Source: Streptomyces sp. Je 1-332 (GTDB lineage Bacteria > Actinomycetota > Actinomycetes > Streptomycetales > Streptomycetaceae). Taken from it: a stretch of DNA of 64,000 bases. Each line of letters begins with the position of its first letter. Position 1 is the stretch's first letter. Location of the stretch: NCBI RefSeq assembly GCF_040730185.1, contig NZ_CP160402.1, positions 5,766,001-5,830,000 of the forward strand. Direction: 5' to 3'. Below are positions 52,886 to 61,544 of the stretch, in pieces. Below the pieces are notes generated by a model. It ran no database searches and was not told where the DNA came from. It saw nothing but the letters and a program-made list of their open reading frames with translations. Both the position numbers and the translations under genes were made by a program.

Positions 52886-54490
52886 ATGACGGAAACCAGC
52901 ACACCCGACGATGCGTTCCACGTCTTTGACACCACGCTGCGCGACGGCGCGCAGCGCGAGGGAATCAACCTGACCGTCGCGGACAAGCTGACCATCGCCC
53001 GGCACCTGGACGACTTCGGCGTGGGCTTCATCGAGGGCGGCTGGCCGGGCGCCAACCCCCGCGACACCGAGTTCTTCGCCCGCGCGCAGCAAGAGATCAC
53101 CTTCCGGCACGCCCAGCTCGTCGCTTTCGGCGCCACGCGTCGCGCCGGTGGCTCGGCGGCCACGGACCCGCAGGTCAACGCCCTGCTCGAGTCCGGCGCC
53201 CCGGTCATCACGCTCGTCGCCAAAGCCCATGACCGGCACGTCGAGCTCGCCTTGCGCACCACCCTGGAGGAGAACCTGGAGATGGTGCGCGACACCGTCG
53301 CCTACCTCCGTGACCAGGGGCGGCGCGTCTTCGTCGACTGCGAGCACTTCTTCGACGGCTACCGCGCCAACCCCGAGTACGCGAAAGCCGTCGTGCGCAC
53401 GGCCTCCGAGGCGGGCGCCGACGTCGTAGTCCTGTGCGACACCAACGGCGGCATGCTCCCCGCCCAGGTCAAGGCCATCGTCGGCACCGTCATCGCCGAC
53501 ACCGGTGCCCGGCTCGGCATCCACGCGCAGGACGACACGGGGTGCGCGGTCGCCAACACCCTCGCCGCCGTGGACGCCGGTGCCACGCACGTGCAGTGCA
53601 CCGCCAACGGCTACGGCGAGCGGGTCGGCAACGCCAACCTCTTCCCCGTGGTCGGCGCCCTGGAGCTCAAGTACGGCATGCGGGTCCTGCCCGAGGGCGC
53701 GCTGCGCGAGATGACCCGCGTCTCGCACGCCATCGCCGAGGTCGTGAACCTCACGCCCTCCACCCACCAGCCGTACGTGGGCGTATCGGCCTTCGCCCAC
53801 AAGGCGGGCCTGCACGCCTCCGCGATCAAGGTCGACCCTGACCTCTACCAGCACATCGACCCGGACCTGGTGGGCAACCGCATCCGGATGCTGGTCTCGG
53901 ACATGGCGGGACGCGCCTCCATCGAGCTCAAGGGCAAGGAGCTCGGGATCGACCTGGGCGACGACCGGGACCTGGTGGGCCGGGTCGTGGAGCGGGTCAA
54001 GGAGCGCGAGCTCAGCGGATACACGTACGAGGCAGCCGACGCGTCCTTCGAGCTGCTGCTCCGTGAGGAGGTCGAGGGCCGGGCCCGGCGCTACTTCCGC
54101 GTCGAGTCCTGGCGGGCCATCGTCGAGGACCGCCCCGACGGCACGCACGCGAACGAGGCGACCGTGAAGCTGTGGGCCAAGGGCGAGCGCATCGTCGCCA
54201 CGGCGGAGGGCAACGGCCCGGTCAACGCGCTCGACCGCTCGCTCCGTGTCGGCCTGGAGCGGATCTACCCCCAGCTCGCCAAGATGGAGCTGGTCGACTA
54301 CAAGGTGCGCATCCTGGAGGGCAAGCACGGCACGTCGTCCACGACCCGGGTGCTGATCTCCACCAGCGACGGTGACGGCGAGTGGTCGACGGTGGGTGTC
54401 GCGGAGAACGTGATCGCGGCGTCGTGGCAGGCGCTCGAGGACGCGTACACCTTCGGTCTGCTGCGCGCGGGCGTCGAGCCGGTGGAGTAG
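52886..54490 (+). CDS. cimA: Citramalate synthase
   Basis: 534 residues. HMGL-like family, CimA type (TIGR00977-like) rather than LeuA: 'FDTTLRDGAQREGINLTV', 'GVGFIEGGWPGANPRD', the metal ligands in 'GIHAQDDTGCAVAN', and a C-terminal LeuA-like allosteric domain ('VDYKVRILEGKHGTSSTTRV'). It joins pyruvate and acetyl-CoA to citramalate, feeding isoleucine independent of threonine. AGGAG lies about 12 bases before the ATG. The upstream leader peptide with two Ile codons fits this role better than a leucine-specific one. Confidence 0.93.
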   Translation: MTETSTPDDAFHVFDTTLRDGAQREGINLTVADKLTIARHLDDFGVGFIEGGWPGANPRDTEFFARAQQEITFRHAQLVAFGATRRAGGSAATDPQVNALLESGAPVITLVAKAHDRHVELALRTTLEENLEMVRDTVAYLRDQGRRVFVDCEHFFDGYRANPEYAKAVVRTASEAGADVVVLCDTNGGMLPAQVKAIVGTVIADTGARLGIHAQDDTGCAVANTLAAVDAGATHVQCTANGYGERVGNANLFPVVGALELKYGMRVLPEGALREMTRVSHAIAEVVNLTPSTHQPYVGVSAFAHKAGLHASAIKVDPDLYQHIDPDLVGNRIRMLVSDMAGRASIELKGKELGIDLGDDRDLVGRVVERVKERELSGYTYEAADASFELLLREEVEGRARRYFRVESWRAIVEDRPDGTHANEATVKLWAKGERIVATAEGNGPVNALDRSLRVGLERIYPQLAKMELVDYKVRILEGKHGTSSTTRVLISTSDGDGEWSTVGVAENVIAASWQALEDAYTFGLLRAGVEPVE

Positions 54491-54504
54491 TCACCGGAAA
54501 CGGA

Positions 54505-54521
54505 GGCGGTCGCGGACCGCC
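54505..54521 (+). terminator. Small hairpin after cimA
   Basis: GGCGGTC-GCG-GACCGCC, 15 bases after the stop. A modest stem; it may end cimA transcription. Confidence 0.5.
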
Positions 54522-54552
54522 GCCGGGGGCTCGACTGCGTTAGCTTCGAAGT

Positions 54553-55917
54553 ATGAGCAATGGGACGAAGCGAATATTTGTCGCGCTGTCCGGGATGCTC
54601 CTGTCCCTGGGTGCCGTGTCGTTCACGGCGGCGCCCGGGGCCGCGGCCGCCACCAGTGTCCCCGCGGTGGCCGACGCCTGGGAGAAGAGCCCGGTGTACG
54701 TGGATCCGGACGCCTCGGAACAGCTGTCCGAGGCCGACGCGGATGCCATCGCGGAGAAGATCAAGGACGCCGACAAGCCCGTGTTCGTCGCGGTGCTGCC
54801 CGCCGACTTCCCCAAGCAGGACCTCTTCCAGAAGCTGCGCACCGAGACCGGCGTGACCGGTGTGTACGGGATCCGCCTCGGCGACGCGTTCGACGCGAAG
54901 GCCGACCGGCAGGTCCTGAGCAACGCGGCCGTCTCGAACCTCGTCGCGACCTACGGGGACGTGCCCAACACCAAGACCCAGCTCAACGACTTCGTCGACC
55001 AGGCGGTGAAGGACACCCGCGGCTCGGCGCCCGCGTCCTGGGACGCCGGTGCCGACGACGGCACTCCCGTGGGCGCGCTGATCGGTGTCGGCGCGGTGCT
55101 CGTCGCGGGCGGCGGTGCCACGTACGCGGTGGTCCGGCGGAACCGACGGCGCAAGGCCGAGGAACAGCGGGTCGCGCTTGAGAAGCTGCGGGTCGTTGTG
55201 GACGAGGACATCACGGCGTACGGCGAGGAGTTGGACCGCCTCGACTTCCACCCCGGGGAGGCGGGAGCGGACGACGCGATGCGCGCGGACTACGAACGGG
55301 CCCTCGACTCGTACGAGAAGGCGAAGTCGTTCATGGCGGCGGCGGAGCGCCCCGAGGAGGTACGGGCCGTCACCCAGTCCCTGGAGGACGGCCGCTTCTC
55401 GCTCGCCCTGCTCGCCGCGCGCCGTGAGGGCCGCCCGCTGCCGGAGCGGCGCGCCCCCTGCTTCTTCGACCCGCGGCACGGGCCGTCGGTGAAGGACGCC
55501 CAGTGGGCGCCGCCGGGCGGGGCCGAGCGGACGGTCCCGGTGTGCCTGGCGGACGCGACGCGCCTCGCGGACGGCGAGGAGCCGATGTCCCGGACGGTGG
55601 CCACGGAGTCGGGGGAGCGGCGCCCGTACTGGGATGCGGGCCCGGCGTACGGACCCTGGGCCGGCGGCTACTTCGGCGGCGGCATGCTGCCGGGCCTCCT
55701 GATCGGCACGATGCTGGGCGGCATGATGGCGAGCCCCGCGTACGCGGCGGACTACGGCGGCGGTTACGGCGACTTCGGTGGCGGCGCGGGCGCCGGGTAC
55801 GACGGCGGCGACTACTCGGGCTCGGACTTCGACTCCGGGGACTTCGGCGGCGGCTTCGGGGGCGGTGGCGGAGACTTCGGCGGCGGGGGAGGGGACTTCG
55901 GGGGCGGCGGGTTCTAG
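54553..55917 (+). CDS. Exported membrane protein with Gly-rich tail
   Basis: 454 residues. Signal peptide to about residue 33 ('GAVSFTAAPGAAAA'), an extracellular alpha/beta-type domain ('PVYVDPDASEQLSEADADAI', 'PVFVAVLPADF') resembling TPM-like domains, one membrane helix near 175-195 ('ALIGVGAVLVAGGGATYAVV') followed by basic residues, a cytoplasmic helical part with one 'PCFFDPRHGP' motif, and a C-terminal tail of Gly/Asp/Phe repeats ('DFGGGGGDFGGGGF'). The family name is not known to me. TAGCTTCG just upstream may be a -10 for a leaderless transcript. Confidence 0.75.
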   Translation: MSNGTKRIFVALSGMLLSLGAVSFTAAPGAAAATSVPAVADAWEKSPVYVDPDASEQLSEADADAIAEKIKDADKPVFVAVLPADFPKQDLFQKLRTETGVTGVYGIRLGDAFDAKADRQVLSNAAVSNLVATYGDVPNTKTQLNDFVDQAVKDTRGSAPASWDAGADDGTPVGALIGVGAVLVAGGGATYAVVRRNRRRKAEEQRVALEKLRVVVDEDITAYGEELDRLDFHPGEAGADDAMRADYERALDSYEKAKSFMAAAERPEEVRAVTQSLEDGRFSLALLAARREGRPLPERRAPCFFDPRHGPSVKDAQWAPPGGAERTVPVCLADATRLADGEEPMSRTVATESGERRPYWDAGPAYGPWAGGYFGGGMLPGLLIGTMLGGMMASPAYAADYGGGYGDFGGGAGAGYDGGDYSGSDFDSGDFGGGFGGGGGDFGGGGGDFGGGGF

Positions 55918-55930
55918 CGGGTTGACGGCG

Positions 55931-55975
55931 CGAGGCATTTGCGAGACGATACGTATCGTCTTAATGAATGCCTCG
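55931..55975. promoter_or_regulatory. Nested palindromic operator
   Basis: A perfect 18-bp palindrome, AGACGATACGTATCGTCT (55944-55961), lies within a second inverted repeat CGAGGCATT...AATGCCTCG (55931-55939 and 55967-55975), both centred on nearly the same base. The inner palindrome looks like a TetR-type operator. It sits directly before the alpha/beta hydrolase; no TetR gene is adjacent. Confidence 0.75.
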
Positions 55976-55995
55976 TAGCTACGGAAGGTCATCCC

Positions 55996-56928
55996 ATGGA
56001 GCCCCGGCAGCAGTACGTCGAAGCAGCCCCCGGCGTCCGCCTGTGGACGGAACGGCGCGGTGCACCTGACGCTCCCGCCCTGCTCCTGGTCATGGGCGCC
56101 CAGGCCTCCGGCCTCGGCTGGCCCGACACCCTGGCCGACGCACTCGCAGCCCGGCATCAGGTCATCCGTTACGACCACAGGGACACCGGCCGCTCCACGT
56201 CGACGTACGATCAACGCCCGTACCCGATAACGGACTTGGCGCGTGACGCGGTGGCCGTCCTGGACGGTCTGGGAGTGGAGCGCGCACACCTGGTGGGCAT
56301 GTCGCTCGGCGGGATGCTGACCCAACTGGTGCTGGCCGACCACCCGGAGCGCGTCCTCAGCGCCACCCTGATCGGCACCTGCGCGCTCAGCGAAGCACCG
56401 TACGTGGCTCCGGACGGAACCGAAGTCCCCGTTGGGGAACTCCCCGGCATCGCACCGGAAGTCCTGGAGATGTGGTCGCGTCCGGTCGAGGACGCGGGGG
56501 TGGAGGCCGAACTCGACCGCAGGGTGGAGCACTGGCGGGTCCTGAACGGAGGCCAACTCGACGTGGATGACACGTACTTCCGCGACCTGGAGCGCCGGAT
56601 CATCACCCACACAGGCACCCACGTCGCCTCGACGGCGCACGCCCGCGCCGACGACTCCCACATGCTCCGCACCGACGAACTGGCCGACACGAAGGTCCCC
56701 ACGCTGGTCGTCTCCGCCCCGGCCGAACCGGTCTTCCCGCCCCCGCACGCGCACCACCTGGCCCAGGTCATCGGCGGCGGCGCGACCCACGTCGTGGAGA
56801 TCCCGGGCATGGGCCACGCGCTGCCCCCGGCGGTACAGGACCCGCTCGCGAAAGCGATCCTGACGCACACTGAGTCCGCCCGGCAGGATGGCAGCCAGGT
56901 CACCGCAGCGGATTCCCCAACCCCGTGA
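55996..56928 (+). CDS. Alpha/beta hydrolase
   Basis: 310 residues. Standard fold: oxyanion region 'LLVMGAQASGLGWPD', 'YDHRDTGRS', the nucleophile elbow 'VGMSLGGML' (GXSXG), and the catalytic His in 'IPGMGHALPP' near the end. Close to esterases and haloperoxidase-like hydrolases; the natural substrate is unknown. GGAAGG precedes the ATG. Expression is probably controlled through the nested palindrome 20 bases upstream. Its 3' end overlaps the convergent SDR gene by 29 bases. Confidence 0.92.
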   Translation: MEPRQQYVEAAPGVRLWTERRGAPDAPALLLVMGAQASGLGWPDTLADALAARHQVIRYDHRDTGRSTSTYDQRPYPITDLARDAVAVLDGLGVERAHLVGMSLGGMLTQLVLADHPERVLSATLIGTCALSEAPYVAPDGTEVPVGELPGIAPEVLEMWSRPVEDAGVEAELDRRVEHWRVLNGGQLDVDDTYFRDLERRIITHTGTHVASTAHARADDSHMLRTDELADTKVPTLVVSAPAEPVFPPPHAHHLAQVIGGGATHVVEIPGMGHALPPAVQDPLAKAILTHTESARQDGSQVTAADSPTP

Positions 56929-57880
56929 GTTCGGCCGACAGTTGCCAGAGGCGGGCGGCCGCTTCGGGGTCCGTCGCCCAGGGCTTCACGCCGCCGGTCA
57001 GCATGTCATCCGTCAGCGCGGGCTCCGCGACATCGCAGTCCTGGCAGTACGCGCCGCCGCGACCGTCGAGCAGCGGTGACGTCGCCGCCCAGACCGCCGT
57101 GGCCGCGCCCTGCGCCGGGGTCTTGAAGCCCTGCGCGGGGGTGCCGTCGGCGGTCACCCAGCCCTGCGCGATCTGCTCCGCGCGGGGGATGTGGCGTTGG
57201 AGGGGCGTGAGGATGCTGCCGGGGTGGACGGCGAAGGCCCGCGGGCCGGCGCCCGCCGCGCCCAGGGAGTCGAGGTGCACGGCGAAGAGCGCGTTCGCCG
57301 TCTTGGACTGGGCGTAGGCGAGCCAGCGGTCATACCCCTCGTGGAAGTGTGGGTCCGCCCAGCGGATGCCGGAGAGGAAATGACCGGAGGAGGCCACGGA
57401 CACGACGCGTGCGTCGGTACTCCGACTCAGCGCCGGATAGAGGCGGTTGACCAGGGCGAAGTGGCCCAGGTGATTGATCGCGAAGTGGGACTCCCACGTC
57501 CCGTCCGGGCCGACGCGGGTCTCGGGGCACGCCATCACGCCGGCGTTGTTGACGAGGATGTCGAGGGCGCTGCGCGTCGCGAGGAACCGATCGGCGAAGA
57601 GCCGCACGCTCTCCTGGTCGGCCAGGTCCAGCGCCCCCACCTCCACGCGGTCCGTGCCGCGCAACGCCTCTTCCGCGATACGGGGCCTGCGTGCCGGGAC
57701 GACGACGTGCGCGCCCGCCCGGACGAGCGCCCGGGTGATCTCCAGGCCGAGACCCGAGTAGCCGCCGGTGACCAGCGCCGTCCTGCCCGAGAGATCGATC
57801 CCGCCGAGTACGTCGTCCGCCGTGCTCAGCGCGCCGAACCCGCTGCCGGTCCTGTGCTGTGGCTCTTGCCGTGTGGTCAT
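56900..57880 (-). CDS. Short-chain dehydrogenase/reductase
   Basis: 326 residues, classical SDR fold with an extended C-terminus. Cofactor motif 'ALVTGGYSGLGLEI', 'NNAGVMACP', catalytic Ser in 'VVSVASSGHFLSG' and the Tyr-Lys pair in 'WLAYAQSKTANALFA' (YXXXK). The group resembles WW-domain oxidoreductase/retinol dehydrogenase-like enzymes. The ATG directly follows a MerR-type promoter, making a leaderless mRNA likely. A longer start at 57913 would overlap that promoter. The substrate is unknown. Confidence 0.93.
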   Translation of the reverse strand: MTTRQEPQHRTGSGFGALSTADDVLGGIDLSGRTALVTGGYSGLGLEITRALVRAGAHVVVPARRPRIAEEALRGTDRVEVGALDLADQESVRLFADRFLATRSALDILVNNAGVMACPETRVGPDGTWESHFAINHLGHFALVNRLYPALSRSTDARVVSVASSGHFLSGIRWADPHFHEGYDRWLAYAQSKTANALFAVHLDSLGAAGAGPRAFAVHPGSILTPLQRHIPRAEQIAQGWVTADGTPAQGFKTPAQGAATAVWAATSPLLDGRGGAYCQDCDVAEPALTDDMLTGGVKPWATDPEAAARLWQLSAELTGLGNPLR

Positions 57881-57887
57881 GCGCGTC

Positions 57888-57918
57888 ACGCTAGAAGCTG
57901 GACCGCGCTCCAACGCAA
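57888..57918 (-). promoter_or_regulatory. MerR-type promoter of the SDR gene
   Basis: Read on the minus strand: TTGCGT, a 19-base spacer with the imperfect palindrome TGGAGCGCGGTCCA, then TAGCGT seven bases before the ATG. The CTTCTAGCGT end closely matches the ene-reductase promoter's CTTCTACCGT. Confidence 0.6.
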
Positions 57919-57926
57919 GACGTGCC

Positions 57927-58463
57927 TCAAGCGCCCTGCGTCGACGAGACGGACCAGCTGCCGGAATGCCCCGGCGGGAGCGCCAAGTCGCGCCGCACCG
58001 CCTGGTAGTAGCCCTCGCGCGACGTCCGCTGCCGCTCCAGGAGGGCGGACCAGGCGCCGGGGTCCCGGATGCCCTCGCGCAGGAAGCGCTCCATCTCGAT
58101 GACGGTGAGGATCCAGACCCGCGCCTTGTCCACCACGTCCGGCGTACCGAGCATCAACAGCGCCTCACCGGCCGGATCCCGCGCGATGGCGGCCTCCGCA
58201 AGGTGCGGAGCCGCTTCCTCCGGGGTCAGGGGATGGGGGTGCGGGTCGTTGCCGAGGTGGGCCGCGACGCGGTAGGTGAGCGTGACCGTCTGCTTCACGA
58301 CGCGGGCGTAGTCGCCGTAGACGGCGAGGCGCCGCTCCTCCCAACGGGCAGCCTGCTCCCGCTGGAAGCGGGCCCGGTCACCGCGGGTGATCGCCAGATA
58401 CGAACCGAGCGCACCGACGATCACGCCTATCAGGGCGGGCAGTTGCTGTACGAAGTCCGACAC
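57927..58463 (-). CDS. Membrane-anchored protein of unknown function
   Basis: 178 residues from GTG. One N-terminal membrane helix ('LPALIGVIVGALGSYLAI') is followed by a cytoplasmic, mostly helical region with charged heptads ('RFQREQAARWEERRLAVYGDYAR'-like) and a C-terminal 'LALPPGHSGSWS'. Similar single-helix proteins are frequent in Streptomyces and have no assigned role. A TATAGC box 12 bases before the GTG suggests a leaderless transcript. Confidence 0.75.
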   Translation of the reverse strand: MSDFVQQLPALIGVIVGALGSYLAITRGDRARFQREQAARWEERRLAVYGDYARVVKQTVTLTYRVAAHLGNDPHPHPLTPEEAAPHLAEAAIARDPAGEALLMLGTPDVVDKARVWILTVIEMERFLREGIRDPGAWSALLERQRTSREGYYQAVRRDLALPPGHSGSWSVSSTQGA

Positions 58464-58516
58464 GACGGAACGCTATAGGAGTACCGAGCCACCCACCCAC
58501 CCCCCTTGGCACTACG

Positions 58517-58540
58517 GGGCAATCGGGCGGGTGGGCGGGA
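58517..58540 (+). repeat. Third copy of the G-quadruplex repeat
   Basis: GGGCAATCGGGCGGGTGGG matches the copy at 46697 base for base, then CGGGAAAA. A C-rich run CCACCCACCCACC lies just upstream (about 58490-58503) and could pair with it. Confidence 0.7.
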
Positions 58541-58599
58541 AAACATCCGCCGCGAAGCGGCGGCACGAATACAGCCCAAGGCTCAGGAGCCAGCAAAAA

Positions 58600-59208
58600 T
58601 CAGGAGCCAGAACGAATCGCGGAAATGTCGAACCGCAGCTTGATCCTGTCGGAGACAAGAACCCCGCCCGTCTCCAGCGCGGCGTTCCACGTAAGGCCCC
58701 ACTCCGAGCGGAGGATCTCCGCCTTGCCCTCGAAGCCGACCCGCTCGTTCCCGAAGGGGTCCGTGGCCGAGCCGTTGAACTCGAGGTCGATGGCGAGCGG
58801 CTTCGTGGTGCCGAGGATCGTCAGATCACCGGTGATGCGGTAGTCGTCGCCGCCCAGCGCCTCCGCCTTCGTGGAGCGGAAGGTCATCTCCGGGAACTCG
58901 TCGACCTTGAAGAAGTCCGCGCTCTTCAGGTGACCGTCACGGTCGGCGCTCCCCGTGTCGATGCTGGCCATCTGCACGTCGATGGAAGCGGTGGACTCGG
59001 CGGGGTCCGTGCCGTCCAGGTGCAGCGTGCCCGCGACGTCGGTGAAGGAGCCCTTGACGTTCGTGACCATGGCGTGGCGGGCGACGAAGCCGATCGAGGT
59101 GTGCGAGGGGTCGATCGCGTACTCGCCGGTCAGGGCGGCCAGCTCCGGGTTGACCGGAGCGGTTGCGGTAGCGGTGGTGGTTTCGTTGTTACGGCCGAAG
59201 AGACCCAT
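58600..59208 (-). CDS. YceI-family protein
   Basis: 202 residues. Lipocalin-like YceI fold binding polyprenyl or other lipophilic ligands: 'GEYAIDPSHTSIGFVARH', 'VKGSFTDVAGTLHLDG', 'DIQVMAS'-like 'DVQMASIDTGSADRDGHL', 'DFFKVDEFPEMTFRST' and 'GDLTILGTTKPLAIDLEF' are the usual blocks. It has no signal peptide, so it is cytoplasmic, with an N-terminal linker 'FGRNNETTTATATAP'. AAGGAG precedes the ATG. The promoter is flanked by two inverted copies of a MarR-type box. Confidence 0.93.
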   Translation of the reverse strand: MGLFGRNNETTTATATAPVNPELAALTGEYAIDPSHTSIGFVARHAMVTNVKGSFTDVAGTLHLDGTDPAESTASIDVQMASIDTGSADRDGHLKSADFFKVDEFPEMTFRSTKAEALGGDDYRITGDLTILGTTKPLAIDLEFNGSATDPFGNERVGFEGKAEILRSEWGLTWNAALETGGVLVSDRIKLRFDISAIRSGS

Positions 59209-59257
59209 GACTGCTCCTTGGGGGACGAGCTGCGAGCTACGAGGGAGTTGGCTGTCT

Positions 59258-59308
59258 GTTGAATGTTCAACGAGATTGACTCTAACGCGATTCAGTTCAA
59301 CATTCAAC
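59258..59308 (-). promoter_or_regulatory. YceI promoter with two MarR-type boxes
   Basis: GTTGAATGTTCAAC (59258-59271) and GTTCAACATTCAAC (59295-59308) are inverted copies (one mismatch) of a TTGAA-TTCAA palindrome. A minus-strand -35 TTGAAC overlaps the distal box and a -10-like CAATCT follows 16 bases later. The rest of the 328-base gap to accB holds only this and the accB promoter region. Confidence 0.7.
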
Positions 59309-59470
59309 CTATGGCGGAGCGTGGCGAAGTGAACACGCATGGCTCCGCGCGGCGAGCACCGTTGTGAGGTGTCTCTCACGCACCCCTTTGTTGGATCCCT
59401 ACAGCCATAGACGGCCCTGAGCAGTCACTTCGCGTGTACAGCGGAGGGCTTCTGTTCGGGGGTGCCAGGA

Positions 59471-59508
59471 AAACGGGCCGGAGACTGTGCAGAGTCGACG
59501 GTCCGTTT
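59471..59508 (+). promoter_or_regulatory. Imperfect inverted repeat upstream of accB
   Basis: The 16-base arm starting AAACGGGCCG pairs with the one ending GGTCCGTTT (13 of 16) across GTGCAG. TAAGGT at 59526-59531 is a plausible accB -10, giving a leaderless mRNA. The repeat could be a regulator site. Confidence 0.5.
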
Positions 59509-59536
59509 CCATGGGCCCGCTTCGTAAGGTCACTAC

Positions 59537-61132
59537 ATGACCGTTTTGGACGACACCGCTTCTTCTCCCGACGGCGAGCCCACCGATGCGCGTGGGCGCG
59601 TGGCCGAGCTGCACGCGATCCGTGCGGAGGCGCTGCGCGGCCCGAGCGAGAAGGCGACGAAGGCCCAGCACGCCAAGGGCAAGCTGACCGCGCGCGAGCG
59701 GATCGAGCTGCTTCTGGACGCGGGGTCGTTCCAGGAGGTCGAGCAGTTGCGCCGGCACCGGGCGACCGGGTTCGGCCTTGAGACGAAGAAGCCGTACACG
59801 GACGGTGTCATCACCGGCTGGGGCACGGTCGAGGGCCGCACGGTCTTCGTCTACGCCCACGACTTCCGTATCTTCGGCGGCGCGCTGGGCGAGGCGCATG
59901 CCACGAAGATCCACAAGATCATGGACATGGCCATCGCGGCCGGTGCCCCGCTCGTCTCCCTGAACGACGGGGCCGGTGCCCGTATCCAGGAGGGCGTCTC
60001 CGCGCTCGCCGGGTATGGCGGCATCTTCCAGCGCAACACCCGGGCTTCGGGCGTCATCCCGCAGATCAGCGTGATGATGGGCCCGTGCGCGGGCGGCGCG
60101 GCCTACTCGCCGGCCCTGACGGACTTCGTGTTCATGGTGCGCGAGACCTCGCAGATGTTCATCACCGGACCGGACGTGGTCCGCGCGGTGACCGGCGAGG
60201 AGATCACGCAGAACGGCCTCGGCGGCGCGGACGTGCACGCCGAGACCAGCGGCGTCTGCCACTTCGCGTACGACGACGAGGAGACCTGCCTCGCCGAGGT
60301 CCGCTACCTCATCTCGATGCTGCCGTCGAACAACCGCGAGAACCCGCCCACCCACGAGACGGACGACCCGGCGGACCGCCGCTCGGACGTCCTGCTCGAC
60401 CTGGTCCCGGCCGACGGCAACCGTCCGTACGACATGGCCAAGGTCATCGAGGAACTCGTCGACGAGGGCGACTACCTCGAGGTCCACGAGCGCTGGGCGC
60501 GCAACATCATCTGCGCCCTGGCCCGCCTGGACGGCAAGGTGGTGGGCATCGTCGCCAACCAGCCGCAGTCCCTGGCCGGGGTCCTGGACATCGAGGCCTC
60601 CGAGAAGGCGGCCCGCTTCGTCCAGATGTGCGACGCCTTCAACATCCCCATCGTGACGCTCCTCGACGTCCCGGGCTTCCTGCCGGGCGTGGACCAGGAG
60701 CACGGCGGGATCATCCGCCACGGCGCCAAGCTGCTCTACGCGTACTGCAACGCCACCGTGCCGCGTATCTCGCTGATCCTGCGCAAGGCCTACGGCGGCG
60801 CGTACATCGTCATGGACTCCCAGTCCATCGGCGCCGACCTGACCTACGCCTGGCCCACCAACGAGATCGCGGTGATGGGCGCCGAGGGCGCCGCCAACGT
60901 CATCTTCCGCCGGCAGATCGCGGCGGCCGAGGACCCCGAGGCCATGCGGCAGAAGATGGTCAAGGAGTACAAGGCCGAGCTCATGCACCCCTACTACGCG
61001 GCCGAGCGCGGACTGGTCGACGACGTGATCGACCCCGCCGCCACCCGCGAGGTGCTCATCAGCTCCCTCGCGATGCTCCGCAACAAGCACGCAGACCTTC
61101 CGTCGCGCAAGCACGGCAACCCCCCGCAGTAG
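59537..61132 (+). CDS. accB: Acyl-CoA carboxylase beta (carboxyltransferase) subunit
   Basis: 531 residues. Transfers CO2 from carboxybiotin on the alpha subunit to acetyl- or propionyl-CoA. Crotonase-type motifs: 'GALGEAHATKI', 'DGAGARIQEGVSALAGYG', 'GPCAGGAAYSPALTDF', and in the C-terminal half 'DVPGFLPGVDQEHGGIIRHGAKLLYA' in part and 'KAYGGAYIVM'. Adjacent accE identifies it as the AccB of the AccA-AccB-AccE complex that makes malonyl-CoA in Streptomyces, rather than PccB. TAAGGT ten bases before the ATG suggests a leaderless mRNA. Confidence 0.94.
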   Translation: MTVLDDTASSPDGEPTDARGRVAELHAIRAEALRGPSEKATKAQHAKGKLTARERIELLLDAGSFQEVEQLRRHRATGFGLETKKPYTDGVITGWGTVEGRTVFVYAHDFRIFGGALGEAHATKIHKIMDMAIAAGAPLVSLNDGAGARIQEGVSALAGYGGIFQRNTRASGVIPQISVMMGPCAGGAAYSPALTDFVFMVRETSQMFITGPDVVRAVTGEEITQNGLGGADVHAETSGVCHFAYDDEETCLAEVRYLISMLPSNNRENPPTHETDDPADRRSDVLLDLVPADGNRPYDMAKVIEELVDEGDYLEVHERWARNIICALARLDGKVVGIVANQPQSLAGVLDIEASEKAARFVQMCDAFNIPIVTLLDVPGFLPGVDQEHGGIIRHGAKLLYAYCNATVPRISLILRKAYGGAYIVMDSQSIGADLTYAWPTNEIAVMGAEGAANVIFRRQIAAAEDPEAMRQKMVKEYKAELMHPYYAAERGLVDDVIDPAATREVLISSLAMLRNKHADLPSRKHGNPPQ

Positions 61133-61164
61133 TCCTGCAGTAGCCCACAAGGAGAACGCTGCAC

Positions 61165-61362
61165 ATGAACACTCCCGACATCCGCGTCGAGAAGGGCCAT
61201 GCCGAGCCCGAGGAGGTCGCCGCCATCACGGCGATCCTGCTGGCCCGTAGCGCCGCCGCCACCGCGCAGGCCCCCACGCCCCGCCGAGGCCGCGACAAGG
61301 CCGGCTGGCGCCGCCTGGAGCGCTCGCCCGGCTTCCGCGCCCCGCACAGCTGGCAGGGCTGA
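61165..61362 (+). CDS. accE: Acyl-CoA carboxylase epsilon subunit
   Basis: 65 residues. The small subunit that stimulates the actinomycete acyl-CoA carboxylase: 'IRVEKGHAEPEEVAAITAIL' at the N-terminus and 'GWRRLERSPGFRAPHSW' at the C-terminus are the usual conserved parts. AAGGAGA precedes the ATG, 32 bases after accB. Length and position are exactly as expected. Confidence 0.95.
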   Translation: MNTPDIRVEKGHAEPEEVAAITAILLARSAAATAQAPTPRRGRDKAGWRRLERSPGFRAPHSWQG

Positions 61363-61385
61363 GCCCCACCGCCTCACAGCACTCA

Positions 61386-61422
61386 GCAGGGCCCCGCACC
61401 GACTCCCGGTGCGGGGCCCTGC
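61386..61422. terminator. Strong hairpin after accE
   Basis: GCAGGGCCCCGCACCG pairs perfectly with CGGTGCGGGGCCCTGC over a five-base loop. Confidence 0.85.
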
Positions 61423-61490
61423 CATATCCCTCCACGACGGCTTCACGGGGCGCCGGCGCCGCATCCGACCCGCTCGCAGACAAAGACGAC

Positions 61491-61522
61491 GGGCCCCGCA
61501 CCCACCTGAGGGTGCGAGGCCC
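61491..61522. terminator. Hairpin ending the conservon
   Basis: GGGCCCCGCACCC pairs with GGGTGCGAGGCCC (one mismatch) over ACCTGA, 23 bases downstream of the cvnD stop on the minus strand. Confidence 0.75.
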
Positions 61523-61544
61523 ATTCGCGTACGGGCAAGGACCG

